A stretch of DNA of 59,384 bases from Planctomyces sp. Lineage in GTDB: Bacteria; Planctomycetota; Planctomycetia; Planctomycetales; Planctomycetaceae. This document shows positions 8,977-17,592 of the stretch, piece after piece. The DNA is taken from the NCBI GenBank assembly GCA_013822855.1, contig PNLE01000002.1, forward strand, positions 1 to 59,384. The letters are read 5' to 3'. The notes beneath the pieces were generated by a model. It searched no databases. It saw only the letters and a list, made by a program, of their open reading frames with translations, and had not been told where the DNA came from. Position 1 is the first letter of the stretch; every line of letters starts with the position of its first letter. The position numbers and the translations under genes were made by a program.

Positions 8977-11952
8977 TTAATGGTTGACCAGGAATTCCTT
9001 GGTGTTGAGCAAGGCCCAGAGGAGGTCGCGGCTGCCGATTTTCAGGTCTTTCGCCTCGTGGAAGTAGGCGACCGATCGTCGCATTTCCTCGTTCGAGGGA
9101 TAGCGGGATAGCGTGCGCAGATAGGCCGACTGAACGATTTCCGCCAGCACTTTGTCACCCGGCAATATCCCCGGTCGACTGACGGCTGGTGATCGATCCG
9201 GTGTCGCATTGCCCGTCTTCGCTTCGGTTGCCAATCGCTGCTGCACCCGTTGACGTTGTTGCTGCAACTCGGCCACCTTGGCCTGATCCTTGTCCTTCTT
9301 CGCCTTCTGGATCCGCTTGTCGATCCCCGCGAGGGCGGTCTTCAGATCGCGGCCATTCTCACCTTTGCCAGCTTTGGGGCCGTCCATGCCCGCTTCCATC
9401 GCGGCTTCGAGCTTGGCTTCCTTCCCCGGCTTCCCTTTCCCTTCCTTCGGTTCAGGGACCACGGAAGGAGCAGGAGTGGTGGCGTTCGCTTTAGTCACCA
9501 CTGGATCGGGACCTACCTTGAGGATCTGCTCGACCCAGCCCCCCTTGCGGTCGATAGCCGCCAGGAGTTCCTGATCGTTCTGAAGGTAGACCGTTTGCAG
9601 GAGGCTGGGCTCCATCGAGCGGTCGCAATCGCAATTGCTTTCGCGGGTCGAACGGCCGAAGACACCCAGGGCGTAGACTTGGGCGTTGCCGTTCTTGGCA
9701 CCGGCCCCCACATCTTGAATGGCTCGGGCATTCAATTGATCGTGCCACTTGGCCAGCTCGAAATCGCTGGCGGTCGACTGGCGGATGATGTCATACGCCA
9801 CTTCCGCAGGCAGACGGCGCGGCACGGCCCGGGCGAAGTTCTTTTCGTCACCCTTGTTGGTCTCGTTCGGCTGCCAGGCGAGTTGATACGTCCGGCTGTT
9901 GGCGATCGTCCGGTGGAGCCACTTCATGTCGTAGCCATGAGCCACGAATTCGTGCGTCAGATGATCGAGGAGTGCTTCGTTCGAAGGGGGATTGGCGAGG
10001 CTCAGATCATCGGGCGGCTCGACGATTCCCACGTTGAAGTAGCTGGCCCAGACCCGGTTGACGAACGACCGGGCAAAGTAAGGATTCTCTTCCGCCCGCA
10101 GCCAGTCCATCAGGGCTGTGCGAGGGTCTTCGAGTTCTTCGATGACGATTTCATCGCCACCCAGCACCTTGGCGGTGCGGCCTGCGACCACTTGCGGCCG
10201 CTTGGGGTTCGGTTTGGCTTTGGGATTAACCCGTGGCTTCACCGGGGGAGTGACGAAGACTTCCTGCACAGGGACCGTCTGCCCCTTGACCAGATACTCC
10301 TTGAGTGCCCGGTCGAGCTGGTTCCCCTTCAGATCTTTGTTAACGCCCAGCTTGGCGAGCATGGCCGCCTTGTCGTCCTTCGTACTGGGAAGATCGCCGT
10401 AGCGGACGCGGCCGAAGAAATTTTTGAAGCGGTCGAAGTCATCTTTGGTCCATTGATCGAAGGGATGCTTGTGGCATTGAGCGCATTGCACCCGCAGCCC
10501 CAGGAACGTGTAGGCGAATCCGAGGGCCCGCTCTTCCGGAGTACGGAAATTCCGCCGGGCCCAGTAGTGCGTGAGTGCGGGCTGATCGGCGAAGTCACCC
10601 TGGCTGTTCTTGGCATAGTAGCCGCTGACACGCTCGCAATACTGCTCGTACGATTCCCCTTCCTGCCGGCTCGTTGCGAGGATGATGTTCTCGGCGATTT
10701 GGTCATAGGGGACGTTCTTTTCGACACGGTCATGCAGCCACTCGTACCAGTCGCGGGCGGCCTGGCCTGAGTTGTTCCCGACCACGGCGTTCTGCAGATA
10801 TTCAGGGTTGTTCCCGGTGTAATCGCACAGCTTCGTCGCCTGCCATGCGGCGTAGGCGGGCCGTTCGAGCAGTTCGTCGATCTTCTTCGCCCGCTTGTCG
10901 ATCTGCTTCGACTTGAGGAAGGCTTCCACTTCCGTCGGTGTGGGGAGCGTCCCCGTCATATCTAGCGACACCCGGCGGAGGAACTCGTCGTCGCTGCACA
11001 GATCCGACTGCACAACGCCAATCTTCCTGAGCTTCTGCACGACGAGTTCGTCGATCTTCGTCGGTGTGGGTGTCGTGGGATACTTGTCGCCTGTCAGATT
11101 GGAAACGGGCAGAATCACCGGCGAAGGAACGACGCCATTGTCGTAGAACGCCACCACATGCGAATCGCCCGGCCCGGCGATTGTCACGCGGCCTTCCTGC
11201 GTCACCTTGGCGATCTGATCGTTGTTCGATTGGAACCGGCAGAGCGGGGTCACATCTTCGCGTGTGCCATCCGACCAGACGGCGATGCACTTCAGCTGCC
11301 AGGTCTGGCCGACTTTCGTCCCCACCATTTCCTGGTCGGTGCCATCCGGAAGCACATCCAACCGGACGAACTCGGGAGTCTTGTCGGTGACACCTTTGGC
11401 CCCTTGCGAGATCCACTTGTCGAGGACGCGGTATTCCCATGTCCCCTGCTTGAGGACTTCGCCTCCTTCGTGGGGCATTTGCTCGGTCGGCTTCATGAGA
11501 ATCAGGCTCTTCGAGCGATCCTTCAGATCGACACGCGGCTTCTCGCCCGCGACGAGGTTTTCATGATCGGCCTTGAAGTCGTAACCGAAGAGCGACAAGC
11601 GGAAGCCGCCTTGCCCCTGGAACGAACCATGGCAGGCGCGGCCGTTGCAGCCCAGCTTCCCCATGAGGGGGACAACATGCTGCCGGAAGTCCGGCCCCGC
11701 GACCGACTTCACTTTAAGGTCGTACCGGGCATCGATCCGGTCGATGACCGCACCTTCACCGGTTGATCCACTCGTGGCGAGCTTCTCGCCGGCAATCTTC
11801 GGCGCGGCAGTGCCCGATTTGGTGATGTCGGCAGGTTCCGCGGCTGTGAGCATTGCCGCACCGACACATAGGCCAGCGAGACTCAGCACCGCACTGCACA
11901 CCAGTGCGGAGCGGCGACCAATGAGGTTAAAGGACAAGAGTTGATCAAGCAT
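8977..11952 (-). CDS. PSCyt/DUF1549-DUF1553 planctomycetal cytochrome-like protein
   Basis: This 991-residue exported protein has an N-terminal hydrophobic signal (SALVCSAVLSLAGLCVGAAML). Near residue 102 lies a CNGRACHGSFQGQGGFRLSL segment, the planctomycetal pattern with Cys-x4-Cys-His. A bacterial Ig-like stretch (LKCIAVWSDGTREDVTPL, then VAFYDN) follows at about 220-280. The DUF1549 region (about 300-510) contains RVQCAQCHKHPFDQW, a classical CxxCH haem-binding motif near 490. DUF1553 follows (about 610-830, for example NPYFARSFVNRVWASYF). A lysine- and glutamate-rich spacer near 860-930 interrupts the C-terminal part before the closing AYLRTLSRYPSNEEM segment. AAGGA precedes the ATG. The partner DUF1501 gene is downstream. 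The biochemical role is unknown; haem attachment is inferred only from the motifs. Confidence 0.92.
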   Translation of the reverse strand: MLDQLLSFNLIGRRSALVCSAVLSLAGLCVGAAMLTAAEPADITKSGTAAPKIAGEKLATSGSTGEGAVIDRIDARYDLKVKSVAGPDFRQHVVPLMGKLGCNGRACHGSFQGQGGFRLSLFGYDFKADHENLVAGEKPRVDLKDRSKSLILMKPTEQMPHEGGEVLKQGTWEYRVLDKWISQGAKGVTDKTPEFVRLDVLPDGTDQEMVGTKVGQTWQLKCIAVWSDGTREDVTPLCRFQSNNDQIAKVTQEGRVTIAGPGDSHVVAFYDNGVVPSPVILPVSNLTGDKYPTTPTPTKIDELVVQKLRKIGVVQSDLCSDDEFLRRVSLDMTGTLPTPTEVEAFLKSKQIDKRAKKIDELLERPAYAAWQATKLCDYTGNNPEYLQNAVVGNNSGQAARDWYEWLHDRVEKNVPYDQIAENIILATSRQEGESYEQYCERVSGYYAKNSQGDFADQPALTHYWARRNFRTPEERALGFAYTFLGLRVQCAQCHKHPFDQWTKDDFDRFKNFFGRVRYGDLPSTKDDKAAMLAKLGVNKDLKGNQLDRALKEYLVKGQTVPVQEVFVTPPVKPRVNPKAKPNPKRPQVVAGRTAKVLGGDEIVIEELEDPRTALMDWLRAEENPYFARSFVNRVWASYFNVGIVEPPDDLSLANPPSNEALLDHLTHEFVAHGYDMKWLHRTIANSRTYQLAWQPNETNKGDEKNFARAVPRRLPAEVAYDIIRQSTASDFELAKWHDQLNARAIQDVGAGAKNGNAQVYALGVFGRSTRESNCDCDRSMEPSLLQTVYLQNDQELLAAIDRKGGWVEQILKVGPDPVVTKANATTPAPSVVPEPKEGKGKPGKEAKLEAAMEAGMDGPKAGKGENGRDLKTALAGIDKRIQKAKKDKDQAKVAELQQQRQRVQQRLATEAKTGNATPDRSPAVSRPGILPGDKVLAEIVQSAYLRTLSRYPSNEEMRRSVAYFHEAKDLKIGSRDLLWALLNTKEFLVNH

Positions 11953-11967
11953 GGGCGTTCCTTGCGA

Positions 11968-12876
11968 CTATTTCTGCGGCGTGGCCGGAGTCTCAGTGGT
12001 CGAAGTTTTGGGAGGGGAGTTTGGAGCCGGAATGTTGGCTTTGGGCCGTGACTTTTGGCGATCTTTGGTTAGAGCTGCATTGGCCCGCTTGGCGCTCATT
12101 TGCGTGGCGTTGGCTTCGATCCGGGCGAGTTCGCGTTCGATCGTCTGGCGTTCGCGCTCGTTCAGTTCACCCAGTTGTTTGTTGACCTTGGCCAGACGCT
12201 CGGTGAGCCGTTCGCGTTCGGCGGTGAGGGATGATTTCCGCAGTTCGGCCCGTTCGACCAGGAGAACGCGAATTTCTTCTTTGATCGACTTGGCGGAGTC
12301 CCCCTCGGAAGCATTGTCCTGGGAGGCCGGATCTTGGGAGGACAAGGCATCACTCATCGCCAACCGAGCGGCGAGCAAGCGGATGCGGGAGGTCAGCTTC
12401 CAGTCCTCCAGTTCGACCCGTCCCCGCTCAGCGCTTTTTTCGCCGAGTCGCTCGATGCGTAACATTGCTTTATGGACATCGTCGATGGCATCGGCGAACG
12501 CGGCGGCGTCGTATTTTTCGAGCCGCACGAGCAGGTCGCCAAGTTCGGGATGATGCTGGGTCGCGAAAGCCTGGGCCTTGTCGATTGTCTCGGGAGTCAG
12601 CGCCGAGGTTTTGTCGGCTGTGGCACTCGGCTTGGCCCCGTTTTTCTGCGAGCGGGTGGCGGCCTTGGCCTCACTTGCCTGCTTGTCGACTGGCTTGCCA
12701 ACTGGATTCCCAGACGACGGCTGATCTGCGAACGAGGCCGCCATGAACAGGCCACTCGCCACCGCACTCGCAGCGACCACGCGAACCAGCCGACACACGA
12801 GACCGCCAGACGCATCCGCCAAGGTAGCGGCCGAGTGAGATGGTCGGGGCGAGGATGGCAGGCGGGGCAGCGGCAT
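11968..12876 (-). CDS. Exported coiled-coil protein, unknown
   Basis: This protein of about 302 residues is not a recognised family. A hydrophobic segment (VRVVAASAVASGLFMAASFA, about residues 30-50) looks like a late signal peptide or membrane anchor, followed by a Lys/Ala/Ser-rich linker. The central and C-terminal parts are strongly helical and charged, with long heptad-like stretches (LLVERAELRKSSLTAERERL, LAKVNKQLGELNERERQTI) predicting a coiled coil. The tail is Pro/Thr-rich and disordered. The start is uncertain: an ATG (used here) or a TTG 18 bases upstream. It sits between the anti-sigma gene and the DUF1549/DUF1553 gene, with only 15 bases to the latter, so it is very probably co-transcribed. 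Confidence 0.75.
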   Translation of the reverse strand: MPLPRLPSSPRPSHSAATLADASGGLVCRLVRVVAASAVASGLFMAASFADQPSSGNPVGKPVDKQASEAKAATRSQKNGAKPSATADKTSALTPETIDKAQAFATQHHPELGDLLVRLEKYDAAAFADAIDDVHKAMLRIERLGEKSAERGRVELEDWKLTSRIRLLAARLAMSDALSSQDPASQDNASEGDSAKSIKEEIRVLLVERAELRKSSLTAERERLTERLAKVNKQLGELNERERQTIERELARIEANATQMSAKRANAALTKDRQKSRPKANIPAPNSPPKTSTTETPATPQK

Positions 12877-12913
12877 CGGGGGAACCAGATCCAAATCCAG
12901 GGTTTGCGGGACG

Positions 12914-13612
12914 TTACTGAATCACGCCGCCCGTGCGGGGCGGGACGTTGTCGGCATCGAGCGGAGTCGGTTGTGCATCATCCGCTTCGTGGGCGGCATC
13001 GGAGGCCAACAGAGCGGCAAACATCCAATCGGGCACCACATCGTCGCTGTCGGAATTGAGAGAGAGGGAGTCGGAGTGCGAGAGGGTATCGGGAGAAGCA
13101 TTGTTTGCCGGCGGCACTTGTGCGGGCATGTCCTCCATCACCAGGGCGTCGGCTTCCATCGTCTCCAGATCAATCGTCCGCCAGCTCCCCAGCAGATCGG
13201 CGGCACGACGGCTCTCGGCTTGCAGGGCAGCGACATCCTGCGAAGGGAGGTCTTCGCGAACAGGGGCGTTCCACACCACGAGCACCAGCGCGATCGCTGC
13301 CGCCAGTCCACTCCCCACCCAAACAAGCCGCACGCTTCGGCGACTCGCACGTTCGATCACTTTTTCACTGGTGACCGGCAACGAAGGGGAACCGGAGAAA
13401 ATCGCATGGGAAGCCATCACCAACCGCGAAGCACGCGCGACCGCATCGCAGGCGGCGAGGTCATCCAGGAGCCGCTCTTCAAAAAGAGCCGCCTCTTCCG
13501 TCGACAGCTCACCCAGCACGTACAGCGTGGCCAACCAATCCGTCTCCGAACCAGCGAGATTGCTCGCAACTGGCTGAACGGGCTGAAGTGGGGAGGAAGG
13601 GTCAGGGGTCAT
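12914..13612 (-). CDS. Probable anti-sigma factor (single-pass membrane protein)
   Basis: This protein of about 232 residues follows the ECF sigma gene and has the layout expected of a transmembrane anti-sigma factor. The cytoplasmic N-terminal part contains TLYVLGELSTEEAALFEERL, resembling zinc-less anti-sigma domains with an LGEL-x3-E core. A transmembrane helix lies near residue 105 (LVWVGSGLAAAIALVLVVW). The C-terminal part is acidic and low in complexity, ending in a Pro/Thr stretch, and should be periplasmic. The classical HxxxCxxC zinc motif is not present. I chose the ATG giving MTPDPSSPL; a GTG 51 bases upstream is possible. Function is inferred from position and topology. Confidence 0.72.
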   Translation of the reverse strand: MTPDPSSPLQPVQPVASNLAGSETDWLATLYVLGELSTEEAALFEERLLDDLAACDAVARASRLVMASHAIFSGSPSLPVTSEKVIERASRRSVRLVWVGSGLAAAIALVLVVWNAPVREDLPSQDVAALQAESRRAADLLGSWRTIDLETMEADALVMEDMPAQVPPANNASPDTLSHSDSLSLNSDSDDVVPDWMFAALLASDAAHEADDAQPTPLDADNVPPRTGGVIQ

Positions 13613-13723
13613 GGTTCTAACTGTTAAATGAAATCTGATGAAACTGCTTGAACTGTGTGCCACTGCTGGCTGGCCCAGCAGTGCTCCGGAATTAACTTCT
13701 AAGAACTACCCCAACGCCGAGCG

Positions 13724-14293
13724 TCACTCCGAACGTTTGAAGATCTTTTGCAGTTTGGCCATCGCCAATCTCATCCGGGTCAGGACTGTCCCCAAGGGGA
13801 GGGATTGTTCGTCGGCGATTTGCTGGAAGGTTCGATCGTCTCCCAATCTTTGCCGCACCACTTGGCGCTGTTCTTCCGGCAAGGTTTCCAGGGCGGCTTT
13901 CAGGGCCACCTGTTCTTCGTGATCAATCAGCTCTTGGGCAACAGGATCATTCGTGGACTGTTGTTGGATTCGTTTAAGGGTGGCCCATTCGGCCAGTTTT
14001 CGGGTTTGAAGCTGCCGGGATCGTCTCAGTTGCAGGGCTTCGCGATAGGCCACTTGGAACAACCACCCGCGAATCTTGCCCGGTTCGACGGTCGTGCCGG
14101 CTTCCCAGAGCTTGACCCATGTCCGCTGAAGTGCTTCGTCCACCGCCTCGGGATCCTTAAGCACCCCGCACAAAAACGCCCGCAGATCACCGGCGAACTG
14201 GCCATGCCAGACCGAGAACTGCGCTTCATCCAGCTTGGGGGCGTCATGTCGCGAAGAGTCACTCACGGATGGCGGGGCCTGCTGACGGCTCAC
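13724..14293 (-). CDS. ECF-type RNA polymerase sigma factor
   Basis: This 189-residue sigma-70 family protein has only regions 2 and 4, as extracytoplasmic function sigma factors do. Region 2 spans about residues 25-95 ([19 protein letters not shown], then [16 protein letters not shown]). Region 4 spans about 125-180, with [20 protein letters not shown] and the helix-turn-helix [20 protein letters not shown]. The start is a GTG; no ATG lies upstream before an in-frame stop, and a second GTG nine codons downstream is an alternative. It is the first gene of a minus-strand run including the probable anti-sigma factor and the exported cassette, which suggests it controls that cassette and itself. 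Confidence 0.9.
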   Translation of the reverse strand: MSRQQAPPSVSDSSRHDAPKLDEAQFSVWHGQFAGDLRAFLCGVLKDPEAVDEALQRTWVKLWEAGTTVEPGKIRGWLFQVAYREALQLRRSRQLQTRKLAEWATLKRIQQQSTNDPVAQELIDHEEQVALKAALETLPEEQRQVVRQRLGDDRTFQQIADEQSLPLGTVLTRMRLAMAKLQKIFKRSE

Positions 14294-14347
14294 TCCTTCA
14301 CCCGGTCGATGCCCGGCGAGCCTGGATTATTTTCGATGTTCTGAAAC

Positions 14348-14372
14348 GACGCCAAAATTTTCGTGGAATCCC
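14348..14372 (-). promoter_or_regulatory. Candidate ECF-type promoter upstream of the sigma gene
   Basis: On the minus strand GGGATTCC (14372-14365) is followed, after about 15 bases including an A/T-rich run, by GGCGTCG (CGTC at 14351-14348). This resembles an ECF promoter with a GGAA-like -35 and a CGTC -10. It lies 55 bases upstream of the sigma factor start. The -35 departs from the usual GGAAC, so the call is tentative. Confidence 0.3.
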
Positions 14373-14576
14373 GCCGCACAGCCGTTCCTGCGGCACCGGT
14401 CGACTCGACTTAAACCCTTTGAAAGTCACTGGTTCATCAAAAGCCACTGGTCAAGCTGCCCAAGGGGCGGTAGCCTCTCGCTGGGGAAAGAGGTGCTGCT
14501 GGACGCTCACAACCAACGTATCGCTCGTGGCTTCGGATGGCCCCGGACGATCTTCAGGGATGCGAAACCACTCACC

Positions 14577-15041
14577 ATGATGTGTCCATTCTGCCGACAC
14601 GGCGAAACAAAAGTCATCGACTCACGGACGAGCCAGGATTTCGTCATCCGCCGTCGCCGTGAATGCCTAGGCTGCGCCCGGCGATTCACAACCTACGAAA
14701 AGATCGAGGAATCGCCGATCCGCGTCATCAAGAAGGATGGCAGCCGCGTTCCCTTCGACCGCGACAAGATCGCCCACGGCCTCGAAAAAGCCTGCTACAA
14801 ACGCCCCATTTCGCCCGAACGGATCGAAGAGATCATCTCGGCCATCGAGCGGGAACTCTACGAGAACTTTGACCGCGAAGTCCCTTCGCGGGAGATCGGC
14901 GAGCGGGTCATGGAACAACTCCGTACGCTCGACCATGTCGCCTTCGTCCGCTTCGCCTCGGTCTACCGCGAGTTCAAGGACGTCAACGACTTCGTGGAAG
15001 AACTCCAGCCGATCCTTCGGGGTGAAGGCAAACGTTCTTAA
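14577..15041 (+). CDS. nrdR: Transcriptional repressor NrdR
   Basis: This 154-residue protein is the ATP/dATP-sensing repressor of ribonucleotide reductase genes. The N-terminal zinc ribbon has Cys3, Cys6, Cys30 and Cys33 (MMCPFC and [10 protein letters not shown]). The ATP-cone follows, with [16 protein letters not shown] and the family segment [14 protein letters not shown] near the end. The length matches the family. Of two adjacent ATGs the first is used, giving the usual M-x-CPFC beginning. No ribonucleotide reductase gene is in the window, so its operators should lie elsewhere. Confidence 0.96.
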   Translation: MMCPFCRHGETKVIDSRTSQDFVIRRRRECLGCARRFTTYEKIEESPIRVIKKDGSRVPFDRDKIAHGLEKACYKRPISPERIEEIISAIERELYENFDREVPSREIGERVMEQLRTLDHVAFVRFASVYREFKDVNDFVEELQPILRGEGKRS

Positions 15042-15150
15042 AGCTTCGCTGGAAATGTTGGTGGTTGAGGATTGTTGCATCGCGAAGATCGTCATGGTAC
15101 TTCGGAACAATCGATGTTTCGACGTTCATCCTGTCTACCACGGCGATCCC

Positions 15151-16614
15151 ATGCACACCCTTCCTGCTCGACAGTTGTTGTTCCTGATGGTGACTGGTGC
15201 GGTTCTCGGTTTGTTTCTCACGGGAGCGAACCAGTCGCTTGCTGAGGAAACGAAGTCACCCGCATCGCTCCCCAACGTGGTGGTGATCTTCTGCGACGAT
15301 CTGGGCTATGCCGATGTGGGTTGCTTTGGTGCGAAGATTTGCAAAACTCCCCACATCGACCAACTCGCCAAAGACGGGATGAAGGCGACGTCTTTCCATG
15401 TGGCCCAGGCGGTCTGCTCCGCATCGAGAACGGCCTTGCTCACGGGCTGTCTCCCCAATCGCGTGGGGATCCTCGGGGCCTTGTCGCATGTTTCCAAGAA
15501 CGGCATCCACGACGACGAAACGACCCTGGCTGAACTCTTCCGCTCGCGGGGTTACGCCACGGCGATCTTCGGCAAATGGCACCTGGGCCATCACCCGCAG
15601 TTCCTTCCGGGTCGCCATGGATTCGACGAATACCTGGGCATTCCCTACTCCAACGACATGTGGTCGAAGAATCCCAACGGCAAGTTCCCTCCCTTGCCCC
15701 TCTTCAAGCAACAGCGAGACACCCCCGCCGAGGTGCTGGGTTACGACACCGATCAATCCCGCTTCACCACCGATTTCACCGACGCGGCGGTTTCATTCAT
15801 CGAGCGGAGCGCCGCAAAGCCGTTCTTCCTCTATTTGCCGCACCCCATGCCCCACACGCCGATCTTTGTGGGCGAGGAACGCAACAGCGGCGAGGCGAGC
15901 CAGCTTTATCGCGATGTGATCGGCGAGATCGACTGGTCGGTCGGCGAGATCCGCAAGACTCTGGCCCAACAGAATCTGACGGAGAAGACGCTCGTGATCT
16001 TCACCTCCGACAACGGCCCCTGGTTGTTGTTCGGCAATCATGCCGGAAGTACCGGCCCGTTGCGCGAGGGGAAGGGAACCATGTGGGAAGGGGGTGCCCG
16101 CGTGCCGTTCGTCGCCAGTTGGCCGGGACGGATTCCCGCCGGAACCACCACCGACATCCCTTTCGCGACCTACGACCTCTTTCCCACCTTCGCGAAGCTG
16201 ATCGGCGCTCCGTTGCCTGACCGCAAGCTGGATGGTGTCGATGTCTGGCAGCTGTTGAGCGGCGCTTCGACCGCGCAGCCCCATGAGGCGATGTGGTTCT
16301 ATTACGGGCGAGACCTCATCGCGATCCGCTCAGGCGACTGGAAGCTGGTCTTCCCACACAGCTATGTCCACCCCGCCGTCAGGGGCCAGGACGGGAAACG
16401 AGGCCAACTGGTGAATCGGAAATTCGGCGAGCTCGCCCTCTACAATCTCGCCACGGACATCGGCGAGACGACCAACGTCGCCGACGAACATCCCGATATC
16501 GTTCGTCGGTTGCAGGGTTATGCCGAGGAAGCCCGTGAGGATCTGGGTGACGCCCTCACCGGACGCAAAGGGACGGGACTCCGCCAGCCCGGCATGGTCT
16601 CCGACGAATCCTGA
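15151..16614 (+). CDS. Exported Cys-type sulfatase
   Basis: This 487-residue type I sulfatase is expected to hydrolyse sulfate esters, in planctomycetes often from algal or host polysaccharides. An N-terminal signal peptide (LLFLMVTGAVLGLFLTGA) directs export. The core begins PNVVVIFCDDLGYADVG, with metal-binding Asp49 and Asp50. The active-site motif is CSASR with Cys89, matching C-x-[PA]-x-R; this cysteine must be converted to formylglycine, and no maturase gene is in the window. Further family marks are FGKWHLGHH, LYLPHPMPHTPIF and FTSDNGPW. I chose the ATG giving MHTLPARQ because it places the signal peptide correctly. Its stop abuts that of the convergent gene without any spacing. The substrate is unknown. 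Confidence 0.93.
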   Translation: MHTLPARQLLFLMVTGAVLGLFLTGANQSLAEETKSPASLPNVVVIFCDDLGYADVGCFGAKICKTPHIDQLAKDGMKATSFHVAQAVCSASRTALLTGCLPNRVGILGALSHVSKNGIHDDETTLAELFRSRGYATAIFGKWHLGHHPQFLPGRHGFDEYLGIPYSNDMWSKNPNGKFPPLPLFKQQRDTPAEVLGYDTDQSRFTTDFTDAAVSFIERSAAKPFFLYLPHPMPHTPIFVGEERNSGEASQLYRDVIGEIDWSVGEIRKTLAQQNLTEKTLVIFTSDNGPWLLFGNHAGSTGPLREGKGTMWEGGARVPFVASWPGRIPAGTTTDIPFATYDLFPTFAKLIGAPLPDRKLDGVDVWQLLSGASTAQPHEAMWFYYGRDLIAIRSGDWKLVFPHSYVHPAVRGQDGKRGQLVNRKFGELALYNLATDIGETTNVADEHPDIVRRLQGYAEEAREDLGDALTGRKGTGLRQPGMVSDES

Positions 16615-17130
16615 TCACGGCTGGGCAGGGGGCCTCTCGTTTTCGTTCACCTCATCTCCGTTCCCCTCCCGCTCGTTTTGCGGAACCAATGCGGGGAGCG
16701 GTTTGACGGGGGCGGCCTCTTTGATGGCCGACTGAATCACGAAGACGAGCACCACCGTCCCAATCACTGTCAACCCGGTGAAGATCACCAGTGCCCAGTC
16801 CCGGCGGATGGCGGCCTTCTGAGGCTCCCCCGGCGGATACATCATCGTCACCAGCTGCCCGATCTTGTGGGCTGGCGGGCGGAAGGCCATTTGATCCTCA
16901 ACCTCGTGCCAGCCTTCGTCGGTCTCAAACCGTACGATACTTTTGGTTAACAAGTCACCGTCGCTATCCCGATGCGTCACCTGCCGGACGACCTCCCCTT
17001 CGGCTGTCTGGTGGTGCATCCTCTGGACGATCGAGTTGATCAACGAGATCGATCCGATAAGCACCATCACTGCCGGAATGCCGATCTGGAGCGCCAATCC
17101 CCAGTCGATGGGAAAGCCGAACAGGTTCAA
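16615..17130 (-). CDS. DUF3592-like membrane protein
   Basis: This 171-residue protein has two predicted membrane helices, about residues 8-32 (WGLALQIGIPAVMVLIGSIS) and 112-134 (ALVIFTGLTVIGTVVLVFVI). The soluble part between them contains GEVVRQVTHRDSDGD, then SIVRFETDEGWHEVEDQ, and ends KIGQLVTMMYPPGEPQKAAI; this resembles DUF3592 proteins, whose function is unknown. I chose a TTG start because GGAGG lies seven bases upstream of it; a GTG 36 bases upstream is the alternative. The C-terminus is Pro/Glu/Asn-rich. The gene converges on the sulfatase. Confidence 0.72.
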   Translation of the reverse strand: MNLFGFPIDWGLALQIGIPAVMVLIGSISLINSIVQRMHHQTAEGEVVRQVTHRDSDGDLLTKSIVRFETDEGWHEVEDQMAFRPPAHKIGQLVTMMYPPGEPQKAAIRRDWALVIFTGLTVIGTVVLVFVIQSAIKEAAPVKPLPALVPQNEREGNGDEVNENERPPAQP

Positions 17131-17266
17131 GGTTGGTCCTCCGCTACGTTCGTCGACACTGCCCACCCGGACTCTCGGCGCGACAGGCCTCCAGGACTGG
17201 TTTCATTGCCAATTCTCAGCATACTGAAGCGAGCCACTCCTCCCTCCAGCGAAAACCGGGATCGCC

Positions 17267-17542
17267 ATGAGCTTTGTCCAGGACGACGACGATTGGTGGA
17301 AGAAGGGAAAGAAGCCCAAGGACTGGTCCGAGGACGACGACACCTACGACGCCGTCGACGACGAAGAGCCCGAATTCACCACCTGCCCGCATTGCGGTGC
17401 CGAAGTCTACGAGGACTCCGTGCAATGCGCGATCTGCGGCGAATACATGACCCGCCGCTGGAGTTCCGCAACGCGCAACTGGTGGGTCTACGTCATCGTC
17501 GGATTGCTGATCGCCACCATGTTCCTCTGGCTGTTTCGCTGA
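17267..17542 (+). CDS. Small zinc-ribbon membrane protein
   Basis: This 91-residue protein has a very acidic, Trp-rich N-terminal segment and a four-cysteine zinc ribbon (CPHC at residues 40-43 and CAIC at 54-57). It ends in a single C-terminal membrane helix (VYVIVGLLIATMFLWLF). The topology suggests a tail-anchored protein with the zinc ribbon in the cytoplasm. Planctomycete genomes encode many similar short proteins, but I know of no assigned role. It is convergent with the lactonase gene. Confidence 0.75.
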   Translation: MSFVQDDDDWWKKGKKPKDWSEDDDTYDAVDDEEPEFTTCPHCGAEVYEDSVQCAICGEYMTRRWSSATRNWWVYVIVGLLIATMFLWLFR

Positions 17543-17592
17543 ACCAACCCCGCCTGACTTGAGGACACCGCGCCGCGCCTTGGGCATGGCCA

